DNA from: Trichobilharzia szidati
Taxonomy: Eukaryota; Platyhelminthes; Trematoda; Strigeidida; Schistosomatidae
NCBI GenBank assembly: GCA_944472155.2
Contig: OX235273.1
Coordinates: forward strand, 87,538,793-87,602,792
Direction: 5' to 3'
DNA: 64,000 bases
Under the pieces are notes generated by a model. The model was not told the origin of the DNA. It saw only the letters and a program-made list of their open reading frames with translations, and did no database searches. The translations under genes were made by a program, and so were the position numbers. Within the stretch, counting starts at the first letter, position 1. Every line of letters begins with the position of its first letter. This document shows positions 1 to 11,650 of the stretch, in pieces.

Positions 1-1926
1 TGTGGTTTGTTCATTAATGTAAGAGTAGCATTTGGGCACTGTAGTGGCGTATAATTTCATATATTAAATGAATTTATTTTGTATAGAACACAGTAATACA
101 GTATTAATAACAGTTATTAATACTGTATCATTATGTTATATCGAATAAAATTATCTAATATGGAATTACGGTTTGTTCAGCTTGTGAATGCAATGATCAA
201 AAGTTTACAATCTGTTTGAACATCAAGATACATTCCAGGCAACTTTCTTTTTCCGACAGATTTTCCATTCGCCTGACGGTTAAAAGCTGGGGCTGTTTTT
301 AAAAGAAAAGTTTCTCTAAAAAGTATCTCACGTGTGATGTAAATGCTGTCGGTAAGGTGGCATCAAAAAATCTCTGTCTATCTTTGCTGTTCCATATCAT
401 CTCTGTCCCGAGGTAACACTTCCCACACTGACAACTCTTGGAGGAACCATTCAACTCACAACGTACAAATCATATCGTCTTATTGTATTATAACATACTG
501 CTTATCCTTACCACATTTCTGTCTGTCTGTCTGTTTTCGACATAGAACTTTGAACCGATGTGCAGCAGTTCGAGTTGCCACACTCCATGTAGCACACAAA
601 GCAAGATGAGAAAGTAAAAAGAAATTCAAAATAGAGACAGTAAACAGAGATATGAGGTAAAAAGAACAGTAATATAGAAGAACAATATAGTTTTATTGGG
701 TATTATAAGTCACAAGGAGTGGATGCATCTGCGCCATTGAGAACGATTTTGAGCCATATCACCGATTGCCCAGGATGATTGGTGTCAATAAGCATGAAAT
801 GCAATTTAGGAATATTTCAAGCGATTGTAGAACTTTGTGGGAATTTTCATTTTGGATATGTATATTATGCAGCCAGATAAGTGAAATAGATTTATAAGAT
901 AGGAATATGTGTAACGACTGTTTGTGAATTTGTGTTAATAATACCGAATCTGTTTCTGATATGGGATTTAGTTTGATAAAAACTATCGCTTAGTAAGTGA
1001 AGTTATCCTAATACTACACGATCTAAAAATGGTAACTGGTTTATAGTCTCTATTTTAGTTTTATAGGTTTTTTGAGAAAGCGTTGAATAAAATTCTCTGC
1101 GTACAACATAAATATGATTTCAAAAAGTGACTAGGTCCAAATATTTTTTTATGATAGATACTGATCTTCTAACACAGCTGGAGATCTCTTGTTACAACAC
1201 CATGGATAATGTAGTAGAATGCTTTGCAACTAGTAAAAATGCGCTTTGAGTCTATACAGTGGTCTGTAGAAAGTACTAAGTCATATAATCTTTTTACTTA
1301 GTAGGTCTGAAAATATCCATTATATAGTCTTGATTCACGTGTGAGTTTCAGTAACATCTAACTAGGCAGCAGTTTTTATAACTATTTGTTGTGATGCCGA
1401 AGATAACTCATTTTGAAAAAGAATTACTGGTGAATAATTCTCAAGTAAATGTCCTTCAGATGCAGCTAATTGATGACCATCACAACGTCAGGGAACCTGT
1501 TTAACTGAAGGAATCTAGTTAGTCATCCATTCCATTTGAACTGGTGTCTTGTTGTTGTTAATTGTTAGCGCTTGATCTTTCTAACTGCTTAAGTGATACA
1601 TCTTGGTTTGTCCGATAGAAGCTGATTGTTCGTCTTTTGCATATTGTTGATTGCTTTTATTAATTGATGTTTATTCACTCTTCTGTTTCATCCACCAAGA
1701 ACCTGAAGAAAAACAAAAGCATATCTCGTCGCATTTTGGAATGTAAAGTGTTTATATGGGAGTTTTACTTTCATATGATTAAAAACCATTATATCTACTA
1801 GTTCTAATGGCTTGTGTTGAAGAAGACTGAAAATACTTGTCAGTATCATGGTAATCATTACTTTGAAAAATTTAATTACATCATCAAGTGTTGGTTTGCA
1901 TGGACTTGATTGAGCAAACACTCACG
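1..1926. other. Non-coding DNA, no gene seen
   Basis: AT-rich sequence with stops in all frames; the longest open stretches are under 90 codons, have no recognisable motif and no usable promoter or splice context. The only recurring sequence noted is a 34 bp motif at 559-592 that returns at 4065-4098. Confidence 0.5.
559..592 (+). repeat. Short dispersed repeat, copy 1
   Basis: A 34 bp stretch beginning tgtgcagcagtt and ending catgtag recurs at 4065-4098 in the same orientation with two mismatches. Neighbouring sequence does not match, so this looks like a fragment of a dispersed repeat family rather than a local duplication. Function unknown. Confidence 0.45.
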
Positions 1927-1984
1927 AGCTGACATCAGTTAGAGAACGATTGGAAAACTAGATAGTACTGGACTGCTGTCTCGC
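1927..1984 (-). repeat. Truncated hammerhead-type SINE, 3' half
   Basis: Read on the minus strand, this stretch matches the part of the SINE at 2505-2690 that lies downstream of its ribozyme-like core (GAGAC-AGCA-GTCC here against GAAAC-AGCT-GTCC there, then ctctaactgat). The tRNA-like head is missing because a second SINE starts right next to it on the opposite strand. Confidence 0.5.
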
Positions 1985-2135
1985 CATTGGACCGTGTCCC
2001 ATTGGCCGAATGGTCTACGAGCTCTCCTTGTAACCGGAAGGACGTGAGTTTAAACCCCGGTGTGTGCATACTGCCGAAGACTTCCAAACTAGGGTGAAAT
2101 AACCGTCCGGCACTCCCTGGTTTCCAACTAGTTCC
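1985..2135 (+). repeat. tRNA-headed SINE with decayed hammerhead core
   Basis: The start resembles a polymerase III internal promoter: a box A-like tggccgaatgg at 2003-2013 and a box B-like gagtttaaacccc at 2045-2058, joined by the sequence ttgtaaccggaag also seen in the SINE at 2505-2690. At 2071-2100 a ctg...gaa...ggtgaaat arrangement fits a degraded hammerhead ribozyme, followed by a cleavage-type gtcc. Schistosome SM-alpha SINEs are known to carry hammerhead ribozymes; assignment to that family is inference. Confidence 0.5.
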
Positions 2136-2504
2136 CGAATTGATTTGGAGCTATGATCAAACCATTTAAATTTATCATTTCCCTGTGGAAGTGTAATATT
2201 ACTGACCTTATGAAATACACTTCTGTAATTCGTGAATAACACATTTTGCATTTTTGAAAGCTTTTAGTTCCTAATTCTTCCCCGGAAGAATTTTGAATAT
2301 TCGCCATGTCAGTTATACTTGTCAATCAGACACACTTTTCTTACCATGCTTATATAGATAACTGACGTGAGAAAGTACATTATTGCATGAGGGATTTCCT
2401 TATCGGCGAAAGATATCACTATGTATTCGTAGGAGACAAAAGGAAAATTTTTCTGTCACCTCCCTATTCTTTAGACGACTACATTTTCTTTTTACAAATT
2501 GATC

Positions 2505-2690
2505 ACGGATTGATATCAGTTAGAGAACCATTGAAAGGCACCAGGGAGTACTGGACAGCTGTTTCATCTTAGTTTAGGAATCATCGGCAATAAGCACCCA
2601 CCAACAGGGTTCGAACTCAGGACCTTCCGGTTACAAGGCAAGCTGGCTCGTATACCATTCAGCCACTGGGACCCGATTCAATGGCCAGTG
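2505..2690 (-). repeat. tRNA-headed SINE with hammerhead-like core
   Basis: On the minus strand the order is a box A-like tggctgaatgg (2655-2665), a box B-like gagttcgaaccct (2606-2618), then a hammerhead-like core at 2561-2588 (CCGATGA, a short stem-loop, GATGAAAC) and a GTC cleavage triplet after a four-base AGCT helix III. Very short helix III is typical of the schistosome SM-alpha ribozyme. The first core base pair differs from the CTGATGA consensus (T to C) and the helix II pairs are poor, so activity is doubtful. Confidence 0.6.
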
Positions 2691-2699
2691 CATGAATTC

Positions 2700-5120
2700 T
2701 AACTTCTACCAATTCGTGATTTAGCGCGACCCCAACCAATGTCGTCGGTGAGACATCCATCCTTAATCCTAAATTGAAAGACAGTTCTGCTTAATTTAAA
2801 TGTTAGTTTAATTTTATCTTCTCTGCACAATAATTACTAATAAGGTTATAGTATTTGCAGAATTGTCTGATCATCTTTTCGAAGTTAAGAATTAAGACCT
2901 TCTATCTTCACAGCTTGCAAAGAGGATGATAATTGGTGAAATTTTCTTTTTACCAGCAGTGACACACGGAAAGTTCACTAAAAGTGTTTTTGAAGTAACA
3001 GACTGTTGATTATTGTATGAAGTTGACAGATTGGGAAAAGCTGGTTCGCTCTGTAGTTCTTCTTATTTTTCTAACTTAGTCAAGTTATATTCTATTTGAG
3101 TTTGTCATCCGAATTGAAAAATGCGACATGACATCATCAAACTTATCGAAAGAATAAATTTAGCCTCTAAATGAATGTGGTTCGTTGGCCTTGGTCGCCA
3201 TTGGCGGGCAACTTGAAGGTGCGAATGATTCAATCGTGTACAGGTTGGAAGAAGGCGAAAGAATGCGAATTAAAGTACAGTACATTTCTTGTAAAGCATT
3301 TGTTTATAGACTTTGTACAGAGTATTGACTTTAACTGCCGAACAATACAACTTCTTCTTGGTCCTTGTGTTTTGGAATTAAGGTCAATATTGTACTCAGT
3401 AATTGTCGGTTCGAGCGTCTTCGGAGATAATAGGAACTTAGGGTTAAGTTCCTTGACATAGACTATTATTACATAATAATTAATAATTAATTTCACTCTA
3501 GGTACTTGAAGCGTATCTAACACTTCATGTCAACATTATCGTTTTCAAAAAGACCGTTTTGCATCGTTTATCCTCTTTCGTTTTAAAATCAAGATATCAA
3601 ACTGACAACACGTGCTTTCTGTAAAAGATCTACACTAATTCTGCACTGATTTTCACAGTAGTCATGATAAAGAAATTTTTTTAAATGTATCATCAACAAT
3701 CAGTAGTGAAGCCTGTTTCTAAACAAATGTACGCATCAGTATTACTATGATGAATGAAAATACTGTTAAATTTTCGGGAAAAAATACCCAACTTTAGTTT
3801 TTTCGAGATCTTTAATAGTACTCGTATCACTTTATTCAAATAGAAGTTCTGTTTGTGGTGAAGATGTCTTCACACCTGTTGCGTACGTTGACATTAATTA
3901 CAGTCGTTATTTTTTTGACTAAAGAAATATGCGATCTCAATCCGTTTCAGTCAATATACTAAACTGATGGCCGTCTATACTTATTCAGATGTCGCCACAA
4001 GACTGAAAAGTCGACAGAAAATTATCCCAGTTACAAACTATATTTCTCTCGAGACATGCACAGATGTGCAGCAGTTTGAGTTGCCACACTCTATGTAGAC
4101 TGGAAATTTAAGTCCAGTATGATGCAGCCTCCAAGCATTAAAGTGTTTCTGAGAAAGTGATCCGACTAATACGAATTTTCGAAATCAGTATATTTTATCG
4201 ATCAAATAAAACTATCGAATGCCTGGCATCTAAATCAATAACCATCAATAGAAAATCCAATGCGATAAGTAGAATCTACTGTGTATTCATTTCAGAATTT
4301 GCCAGATTCCACAAAATGGCCTATTTATCGCCTAACATCTGAACATTACTTCTCACAAAAAGCTACTAGTAATATATTCAGCCTGCGGGCTAGAACTATA
4401 TTCAAATCCTAGAGAAAGGAGATTCCGAGATTAGAAGGCGATTTCTAAGTGTATGACATCAAGTGGGTAGAAACACGTGACAGATAACTGTATTCGGAAA
4501 CTACGTATAAAGTAATAACGCCACTGTTCGTTGGCTAAACTAGAGTATAATTTCGACAATGCACTAGAATGTGATTCCAGATTAGCTGTTTTATTGTGAA
4601 ACGGAATGTCATTCACAGAAAACAGAAGATTTTCGAAGCAGTAAAATGTCGCTAGATAGGAGGCGTCAAGAAGAACTTATATTGAGAAGGAGCAATTCAA
4701 TTGAACCAAACATTTCAGGTATAAGCATAGGTCATTATGAATCGATTATTGAGTATCGCGTAGGAAATAGTCCATTATGGCACACTATAAGTCCATCAGA
4801 CAACAGAAAATAGGTGAAACATAATGCAGCTTAGTAAGTTAAAACGCATCAAGCGAATCCAAAAACAAAATTCTTTCAATTTCGAAAATATATGTTCAAA
4901 TGATAAAGAACTCAAAAAAAACTATCGAGAGATTACCACAAAACACGGAAATAAAACGTAAAAAACTTTCTCCCAACATCAGAATCAGCTTGATTCATAA
5001 AACAGGGCAAATACCTAATAGGACAACAAAACAAAACCATAATATATTCTGCAGAAAACTACATTCAGAATATGAAGAGAATATCCGTAAAGTCAAAACA
5101 CGCTTCACTAATCTAAATAC
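2700..5120. other. Non-coding DNA, no gene seen
   Basis: AT-rich with no open frame beyond about 100 codons and no recognisable domain. It holds the second copy of the short repeat (4065-4098). The lysine-rich open frame at 4900-5175 is in A-rich DNA and has no support as a gene. Confidence 0.5.
4065..4098 (+). repeat. Short dispersed repeat, copy 2
   Basis: Matches 559-592 with two C/T differences in the same orientation. Flanks are unrelated. Confidence 0.45.
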
Positions 5121-5124
5121 ACAA

Positions 5125-5420
5125 CTCATCACACATTCCAATGGTCTGTCTCCACAGCTCAGACAAAAACAATGACGAGAAGAGTAAGACGATGAAAACA
5201 ACGCTCAACAATCTATACATGTATTTTTACATAGAGAAAGAGTTGTGTGAACAAAAGTGGTTGGTGGAAGTTCCCCACATGTTGTACATCACACATAAAA
5301 GCAAACGCCTACACACAAATCTTCTTCCTACTCACCAGTTAATTGACAAGCTCTATAAAAGACAGCAAGTAGTACACTTGACACCATTTTCAGAGTAGGC
5401 AGACATAAGGCGATTCGCTT
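5125..5420. repeat. 3' flank of gene A (truncated flank repeat)
   Basis: This strip after the stop of gene A matches the downstream flanks of B (17975-18270), C (22730-23016), D (31308-31600) and E (38580-38872). In A the match stops near 5125, whereas in the other copies it runs on for more than a kilobase. The breakpoint of the amplified block on this side is therefore close to 5125. A short open frame opposite to the gene is shared by all copies but shows no sign of coding constraint. Confidence 0.7.
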
Positions 5421-6816
5421 CTAAAAATCTTGTCCAGTTGGGACTTTCTTCTTGCGTAGACTGTCGAGAACGTAGTTGTCGATCTTGGCTGACAGGACAG
5501 TGAGAACTTTGGCCTTAGCATCTTTGAATTCAGGTGATGCCTTGATCTTCGCTAGTTCTTCAGCCTCCTTCTGACTGGTTGCTGAAGTATGTGGGATAGA
5601 GAGAGAGGGAGAGAGATGAAAACGGTGAGCAAGTAAGCGAACAAGGGGCGAGTGCGTAAGAAATACATTCAACGAAATCATAGTTTATAGATAGTTTAAT
5701 CAAAGGCAATCTCACAATCATCAACATCGACAGATTTCGAGACCATCAGATAGGCGATGCACATTTCCACGTCGGTCACAATCGACACACACACACACAC
5801 GTTCTCGCATGCTCACACAACAAGCAGTGTGTGTGTGTGTGTGACACGTCCACCACAATGCATGACGCACCAATCATCCTGATAATCTTCTCATAGCACT
5901 AACAGATAACAAACCAACCAACCAACCAAGCAAGCAAGCAACTGAGTGGAGGGAGACCGAATATTCGAACACCTGAATATTCGCGTATGCGAGGAGGCAT
6001 TGGACCGGCGGTGATTCCAAGTGTGCATGTAATCACACAGACTAATGACATGCTCACTTCACGAAACTGACACTGTCATCATGATGGATTCCACGTGGAG
6101 ACGTGTGATAATCAACCTCACTCACTCACTCACACACACAAATAAAATTACACGCAGACACACACTGAGTTATGTGAATCGGTGTAATGGATGTGCATGT
6201 AATCTGTGGAGTATTCGCTTAACAATCAAGACGAATGTGATATGACTGACACTGACTGACTGAGTGAAATCATGCACCGATCGATAATTGATAAGCAGAG
6301 TTTGTGTCAACTTACGTGGTGCGTTGTCGGAATCAGCCAGATTGATGATGACGAAGAAGCAGACGAGGAGGACTGCAGTCTGAAATGAGAAAACAATGTG
6401 AATACACAGACGATTGAAATGATCAGACGAGAAGGAAATCAATGAGTCTTGTGTATTTATCTTACTGACAATGATCGACTGTTGTATTACTTGATGATGG
6501 TGGGCTGATGAATTTAGCAGAATGGAATAGTCGCAGTCTTGTGAATCTTCCTAACTGACTAACTAACTTACTTACCAACTAACCAACTAACTAGCTATTT
6601 AACTAACTAACTATCTATCTGACTGACTAATTACCTGACTAACTAACTATCCAACTACCTGGTAGTCGAATTTATTACACAGTGAGACTATTTACGATTC
6701 CTCCTATTCAGGTGAAGTCGTCCACACCACCAATTGAAGACTATCTCACCTCTCACGAGTTGCAGATCATCTCTCAACACTGAACTGCAATTCACTCATT
6801 ATCAACTCACATTCAT
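5421..6816 (-). CDS. Small secreted protein family, copy A (3 exons)
   Basis: Family not recognised; I predict a secreted protein of 76 aa. Minus-strand exons: 6811-6816 (ATG AAT), 6316-6379 and 5421-5581, with introns GTGAGT..CAG and GTAAGT..CAG. Residues 1 to about 19 form a hydrophobic signal peptide (TAVLLVCFFVIINLA), probably cut near LAD-S or after DNA. The rest is Lys/Glu/Ala-rich, likely helical, and ends in a basic RKKK followed by VPTGQDF. There is one Cys, within the signal, so no disulphides are expected. Copy A lacks the Phe found after TAV in B, C and E, and has Pro instead of Gln at the exon 2/3 split codon. The start was chosen because all five copies place a TATA box about 60 bp upstream. 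It is divergent from gene B. Alternatives to test are schistosome micro-exon gene products or Sm16/SPO-1-like secreted proteins. Confidence 0.8.
5785..5843. repeat. CA/GT microsatellites in intron 2 of gene A
   Basis: An (AC)n run at 5785-5800 and a (GT)n run at about 5827-5843 face each other and could fold into a hairpin. Matching but shorter CA or GT runs lie at the same place in intron 2 of the other copies (about 17631-17644 in B, 23378-23393 in C, 30927-30939 in D, 39239-39254 in E). Confidence 0.75.
5958..5985. promoter_or_regulatory. Conserved double palindrome in intron 2, copy A
   Basis: Two gaatattc palindromes are separated by gaacacct. The arrangement is kept in all five genes (B 17458-17482, C 23535-23560, D 30744-30768, E 39411-39437), next to a conserved strip with a tccacgtgga palindrome about 130 bp nearer exon 2 (6088-6097 in A). 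A regulatory role is inference; common ancestry of the copies could explain the conservation. Confidence 0.35.
6551..6657. repeat. TAAC-type tetranucleotide array in intron 1, copy A
   Basis: Imperfect repeats of ctaa, ctga and ctat units fill the middle of intron 1. The same array is found in B, C and E at different lengths and is almost lost in D. Confidence 0.8.
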
Positions 6817-6870
6817 TGTCTTGTTGACTAAGAAAGGATTTGTGCGTAGTAGTGCTTCCTACTATTCTTG

Positions 6871-6884
6871 CCCTTTATATACTC
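6871..6884 (-). promoter_or_regulatory. TATA box of gene A
   Basis: On the minus strand the sequence reads gagtatataaaggg, with the ATG of exon 1 about 58 bp further on. The same block occurs at the same distance in every copy, so this is the likely core promoter. Copy A has lost the small acttgt/acaagt inverted repeat that the other four have between TATA and ATG. Confidence 0.7.
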
Positions 6885-7829
6885 TTGTATTTGCTCTTCG
6901 TGTGGGAATGTCCCTTCTCTCTGTGCTAATTGTGTATTGAACATTGATAGTCAACAAATGATTGTTCGATTGAAGTTTTAATTACTTTTCGATTGTTTGT
7001 TGTTTATGTGTCGGTTTCATTAATATGTAAAAATGGACAGTCTGTTTAGTCGTTTGTGTTCGCTGTATGAGTGATTGTTTTACGCGGTTACATTTTGCTT
7101 GATTATAGGCCTACAATCAATAAGAGGGAAACATTTGTTTGATAAATTATGGATCAGGGAGTTATATGTTGGTTTGTTTTTGGGTCCACCTTAATTTTGT
7201 CATCTGAATGTCTGTCATGAGTAGCATTTTATTGTCGGTGCTTGCATTGTTTTGTTCTCTTAATATTGGTTTTACTTCACTAATTTGATTTTGTCATGGG
7301 AATAGGTTGATTTTTATGGGAAACTTTTTAATTGAGTTCTTTATTTTTGCCTGAATACGGGTGGATGTAATTACTTTTTTGTTATAACCTGGATAAAATT
7401 TGTCTTATGTTCTCTTCTGGGTTCTGTGACTGATCGAGTATAACTACGATTTTGAATTTAGCTCATGTCTGTCAATTAGATTTGGTGTGACTGGATTTCT
7501 GACGCATTTCATTTTTGTGAAGAACGTATGTGTTTCTCGCCTTGTTAATCGTCCAAGTATCATTCGTCATCAAATTGAGTTATTCGGAGTGTTTCGATAA
7601 ATATCTCATAAAAGATGGATTTCAGCGTCGAAGATATTTTATTCGACGATTTCATTTCCATGACATTATAATCGTATACAAATATGTTTAGCGATATTTG
7701 ATATCAATCAGTTTCCTTGAATGTGTGTTTGTGTGTGCGTGTTTGTGTCAACGTTTGACTGTGAGTGGAAATACTAAGAGTGATAATATTGGTGCATATT
7801 ATTATGAGTCACAAAGTGATTAGACAGAT

Positions 7830-7856
7830 GAATAAATAAATAAATAAATAAATAAA
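7830..7856. repeat. AAAT microsatellite
   Basis: About six aaat/aata units. The mirrored position in the D spacer, at about 28376-28393, has a shorter TTTA run. Confidence 0.85.
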
Positions 7857-8189
7857 GGTCAAAATACATCTCAGCAGAAATGTGTGAAATTGATCACATG
7901 GAAATAAAGTACATTCAGAAATATGAGTATCTGAATACCAGGTGACGGAAACGTAAGAAAATTGTTATCAGCATAGTGGACTGAGTAAAATGTTAGAATG
8001 TGATAACAGAAGGTGAAATAGAATGAAACAAAAATGGAGCATGGAGTAAAGGAGGATGACGAAGTTTTTGTAAATCACATGGCGAAATCAAGACCATGAT
8101 GAGGAAAGAGATCGTACAAATTGTTATTGTACACAACGCAAATGCACTCGTGTCTGTTTTGGCGAACTTTGTCCTACTTTGTAGACCAC

Positions 8190-9075
8190 ATTAAACTGTG
8201 TATCATATGATGCGTGGTCAGTACCTATAAGATGTTGCTCCGTCAAGCTGGGAAATGCTCTCGAATGCGACGCAATATGTTTCTCGACGAACATCCTGTG
8301 TACCTAGCTGTGAAAGAGCAGGTGAATTTATAAATGTACATGAAATTAAACATTCGAGGTAACATTCTGTTGACACCAAGGTGCACTGGTGGACGGACAC
8401 AGTCAGTTATCCGTAGAGTGTAAGCATAGAACGTTGTTCCGGTAAACCTGTCTGCTGATTTCTAAGTACTTCATTCACAGTGTCATCCCTAAGTTCTGAG
8501 GTTAGATGCAACACGTTTCATAGCTACCTTGTCCCTCTCCGTATTTCTTTCACATAATTTACTACTGGCCTTGACGAAGCGTAGTGGATACTCATTCTCT
8601 ATCAAGGTTTCTTTAAACTGTCTAAGATCATCATTGACACTGTCTTCAATGCAGATTCTCCAGACCCGTGTTGAGAGAGAACGGATTCAATTCCTTTTTC
8701 TCTTTATGGAGATGAAACTGTAAAAATTGGTCATTTGTCCCGTCCACGTCGATTTTCTGTAAACAGATCTTTCCAACAACCGATAAGCTGTTCTTGTGAG
8801 TAGCACATCAAGGAAAGATAATTCTCCATCAGTTTCTATTTCTTAAGGATGACTGTCATTGAATACTCTCAGGATGTCATCCAAATCTCAGTCCTTATCA
8901 CATATAATGAAATTGTCATCCACTCATCTTTTGTGAAAGTGAATAGCAGGTGCAAGAGTACTGCTATCCACACTATTCAAAAAAGAGTCTGTTAGAAAAG
9001 GACCAAATGGAGAACCCAAATCTTCGAAAAGAGAATTTTCTTCACTGTATCGTTTATTCTATGTCTCGATGAGGA
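8190..9075 (-). pseudogene. Ancient Penelope-like element relic (RT to GIY-YIG)
   Basis: This is the inverted sister of the relic at 27130-28035, where the translation is easier to follow. On the minus strand it covers the end of the PLE reverse transcriptase (a block equivalent to FGPFLTD, then the HxRRVDxxF region and the SFLDV block) and part of the GIY-YIG endonuclease. Frameshifts and stops are frequent, so it is dead. Being present in both spacers it must be older than the A-B/C-D duplication. Confidence 0.6.
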
Positions 9076-9483
9076 TTATTATTTGAATTAATATCATGTG
9101 GAAATACTTCAGGTTATACTCAGTCAAATAGATGAAATCTCTAACATTAAGTGATACTAGTGCTGGTTTGTTTATATGTTGCAAACCTAGAACATAGTAG
9201 GAACATTCATCGTTGATACGCTAATTCGTCCACTCACAATAGAATATTCTATATTTCTGAAAGAAAAATAAGATTTAGATCTGTAGAGAATGCCTTCCGT
9301 GTTAATTGAAAACTATTGTATACAAACAAAATACGTGACACATTATTATTATTATTGTATTATTGTTTCCTTTAATTCCTAGAGGAACATAGGGCTTCAG
9401 CCGTGCGTCTCCATTGCATTCGGTTCTCTCCTAAAGTCTTCACCTGGCTCCAAGTCTGTCCACACGTTTTCATCTCCTCTTCA

Positions 9484-10696
9484 CATGACCTCCTTCAAGT
9501 CACCCTCGCACTGTCGACCAACTCGCCGCTTCCCTTTCGGGTTCTACTTGAGCAATGGCTTGATTAGTGATGTCACTTGATGGTTTCCTCAGAGTATGGC
9601 CAATCCATCTCCATTTCTTCCTGCCTATTTGTTTCACAATCAGTTCCTGCTGTGTTGGTTCGCTCATTGCCAGAGATCTCTGTTGCTGATCTTTTCTGGC
9701 CATCTGATCTTGAGTATTGAGCGAAGACAACTGTTAACGAAGGTCTGTAGTTTGTTTGAGATGTTCTTTATGACGCGCCAAGTCTCTGATCCGTATAGTA
9801 GCACTGACTGACTTCACAGTGGAGCTGAAACTCCGGATCTTATTTTTGATGCTGAGTGCTGTTGACCTCCACACTGACTTGAGAGTAGTGAAAGCTTGTC
9901 TTGCTTTTCCGATTCTTGCTTTGATATCCTCGTCAGTTCCGCCTGTAGTTGGAACGATGCTTCTCACGTAGGTAGGTAGGAAGGTAAAGGAGGTTGTTTC
10001 CTTCATGTTCCTCCCATTTATGCTGATCATTTTCTGTTGTTGTTGCTGTTGGTGGTGTTGCCCAGGAATCGTCATCACCTCTGTCTTCTCTATGTTCACC
10101 TGAAATCGTATCTTTGATGCTTCTTCTGCCAACTTGTTGCTTTTCACTTGCATATCTTCCAGTTTGTGGGAAATCAGACATATACCATCGGCGAAGTCCA
10201 GATCTTCCAAGTTTTTTGTGTGAGTCCATTTTATGCCTGTTTCCTCATTGCCCGCTGTCGGTCGCATCATCCAGTCTACCGCAATCAGGAAAATCATTGA
10301 AGATAGTAGGCAGCCAGCCAGCCGGCCTTGTCTTACTCCCGTCTTCACTTCGAAGGATTACGTGAGTTTCCCGTTTTGGATTACTTGGCATGCAGCATTG
10401 TCGTACAGCTGTTGGATGAGATGTATAATTGTCGGTGGCACCCCGTAGTAGCGAAGTAGTTTCCAAATCACCTATCGATCGACGCTGTCAAAGGCCTTTT
10501 CAAAGTCTATGAAGTTGAGATAGAGAGGTGACAACCATTCCAGGCTTTGTTCAATGATGATCCGTAATGTGGCGATCTGATCAATGCATGACTTGTTTCT
10601 CCTGAATCCAGCCTGTTCCGGTCGAAGTTTTTCATCCAGGGCGTGTTTGATTCTCTCCAGGATGATGCGGCTTAGTATTTTGCTTGGAATATACAT
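9484..10696 (-). pseudogene. RTE RT C-terminal part and connection
   Basis: Continues the RTE reverse transcriptase beyond the PLE: IPSKILSRIILERIK, LRPEQAGFRRNKSCIDQI, FIDFEKAFDSVDR, then after a frameshift GVRQGRLAGCLLS and LDFADGICLISHKL. The catalytic FADD motif reads FADG, a loss of the second aspartate. A Gln run follows FQVNIEKTEVM, then SFTFLPTYVRSIVPTTGGTDEDIKARIGKARQAF, and the conserved WRWIGHTLRKP near the C-terminus. Several frameshifts are present. Confidence 0.85.
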
Positions 10697-11153
10697 ATTT
10701 GATCATAGAGAATAAAAAGACAGTTGCAGCGAAGAAAATTTTCTTTTCGACGAAGTCATCACCAAGGCTGTACATTCGTGTATTTATATGAATAAATAAA
10801 TGAATAAAAATTACAATTAGGAATTAGAATGCCATGATAAACAGGGGGATGGGTAAAACTCAAACAAAGTAGCATAATAACTAAGAAGATTGACATTGTG
10901 CAATTGGGGGTTAGAAATGTAAAAATAACAAAATATACAGGATGTTTGGATAAAAAACTAGTGTGATGAATAATTGTTTATGCAATCAGGGATTAAATAT
11001 GTAGAAATGGTAAAATGACAAAATAAACAGGAAGTGTGGATATGAAAATATGGTAGTGTAGACAGGGATTAAGAAAACTTAAAATAACATGAATAAACAG
11101 GAAGTTTAGATAAGAGAGGCGATGGGATGGTCATTATTAAAAAATTTACCTGT

Positions 11154-11560
11154 TTATGATGGCCATGGCAGGGACAGGGGTTGGACGTATTTCTTTTGGA
11201 TACAAAGAGTGGGTTTGAGTTTTTGGATAGCTATCGCCTCAGCTATGCTAAAATGTCTTGATTTCACTCCCTTTGATAGGTTTGATTGAATCTTGTATAT
11301 TACTTTGAAGGATTTTTCGAAGGGCACTGAATGTCCTGAGTTGACCAGATGTTCTGTCACTGAACTGTATACACGTTTTTGATCTCCTTTTACTAGCCAG
11401 GATGTGTAGTGTTCGCGAGCACGTTTTCCGAGTCGGCGTGTGATACAGTCGATGCACTCAGCTCCACAAGAGCAAGTAAACTGGCATATGCACGTTGAGG
11501 TGGCCCAATGCGACAGCTTGTCTTTCGCGTTCTGGTTGAAAAGTTTCTTGCAGGAAAGTG
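11154..11560 (-). pseudogene. PLE GIY-YIG endonuclease domain
   Basis: After the RT, minus-strand frames give a Cys-containing segment followed by a block equivalent to YIGRTTRRLxKRxxEH, here decayed to CIDCITRRLGKRAREH. Then come SSVTEHLVNSGH, SFKVIYKI, AEAIAIQKLKP and a closing PLSLPWP. This matches the known layout of the PLE C-terminal endonuclease. The YIG residues are changed, so it is inactive. Confidence 0.75.
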
Positions 11561-11650
11561 TCAGTCGTAGGCTTGCGGCGAAGTATGTTTTCCTCAGCGA
11601 TTTGGAGAGGTGTTTGCGAAGGATTTCTGCTTCAATATCACCTTTGAATT

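Larger units (their letters stand above)
6890..9337. repeat. Type 1 spacer upstream of gene A
   Basis: This segment is matched in inverted orientation by 26855-29915 upstream of gene D, and its first 230 bp also by 40440-40672 upstream of gene E. It contains a degraded PLE relic (about 8190-9075) and an (AAAT)n run at 7830-7856. No host gene was seen in it. Confidence 0.75.

Noticed and set aside
1..100. Similarity of gagtag-atttgggcactgt to 51430-51450 as a possible LTR
   Set aside because: The match is about 20 bp only and does not extend, so it cannot define an LTR.
1998..2060. Possible tRNA gene from box A and box B
   Set aside because: No cloverleaf or anticodon arm can be drawn, and the same head occurs in SINE context at 2606-2668.
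4900..5175. Lysine-rich 91-codon frame before gene A
   Set aside because: Composition follows A-rich DNA; overlaps the edge of the amplified flank and has no sister in the other copies.
6551..6657. CRISPR-like regular repeats
   Set aside because: Tetranucleotide array without unique spacers, in a eukaryotic intron.
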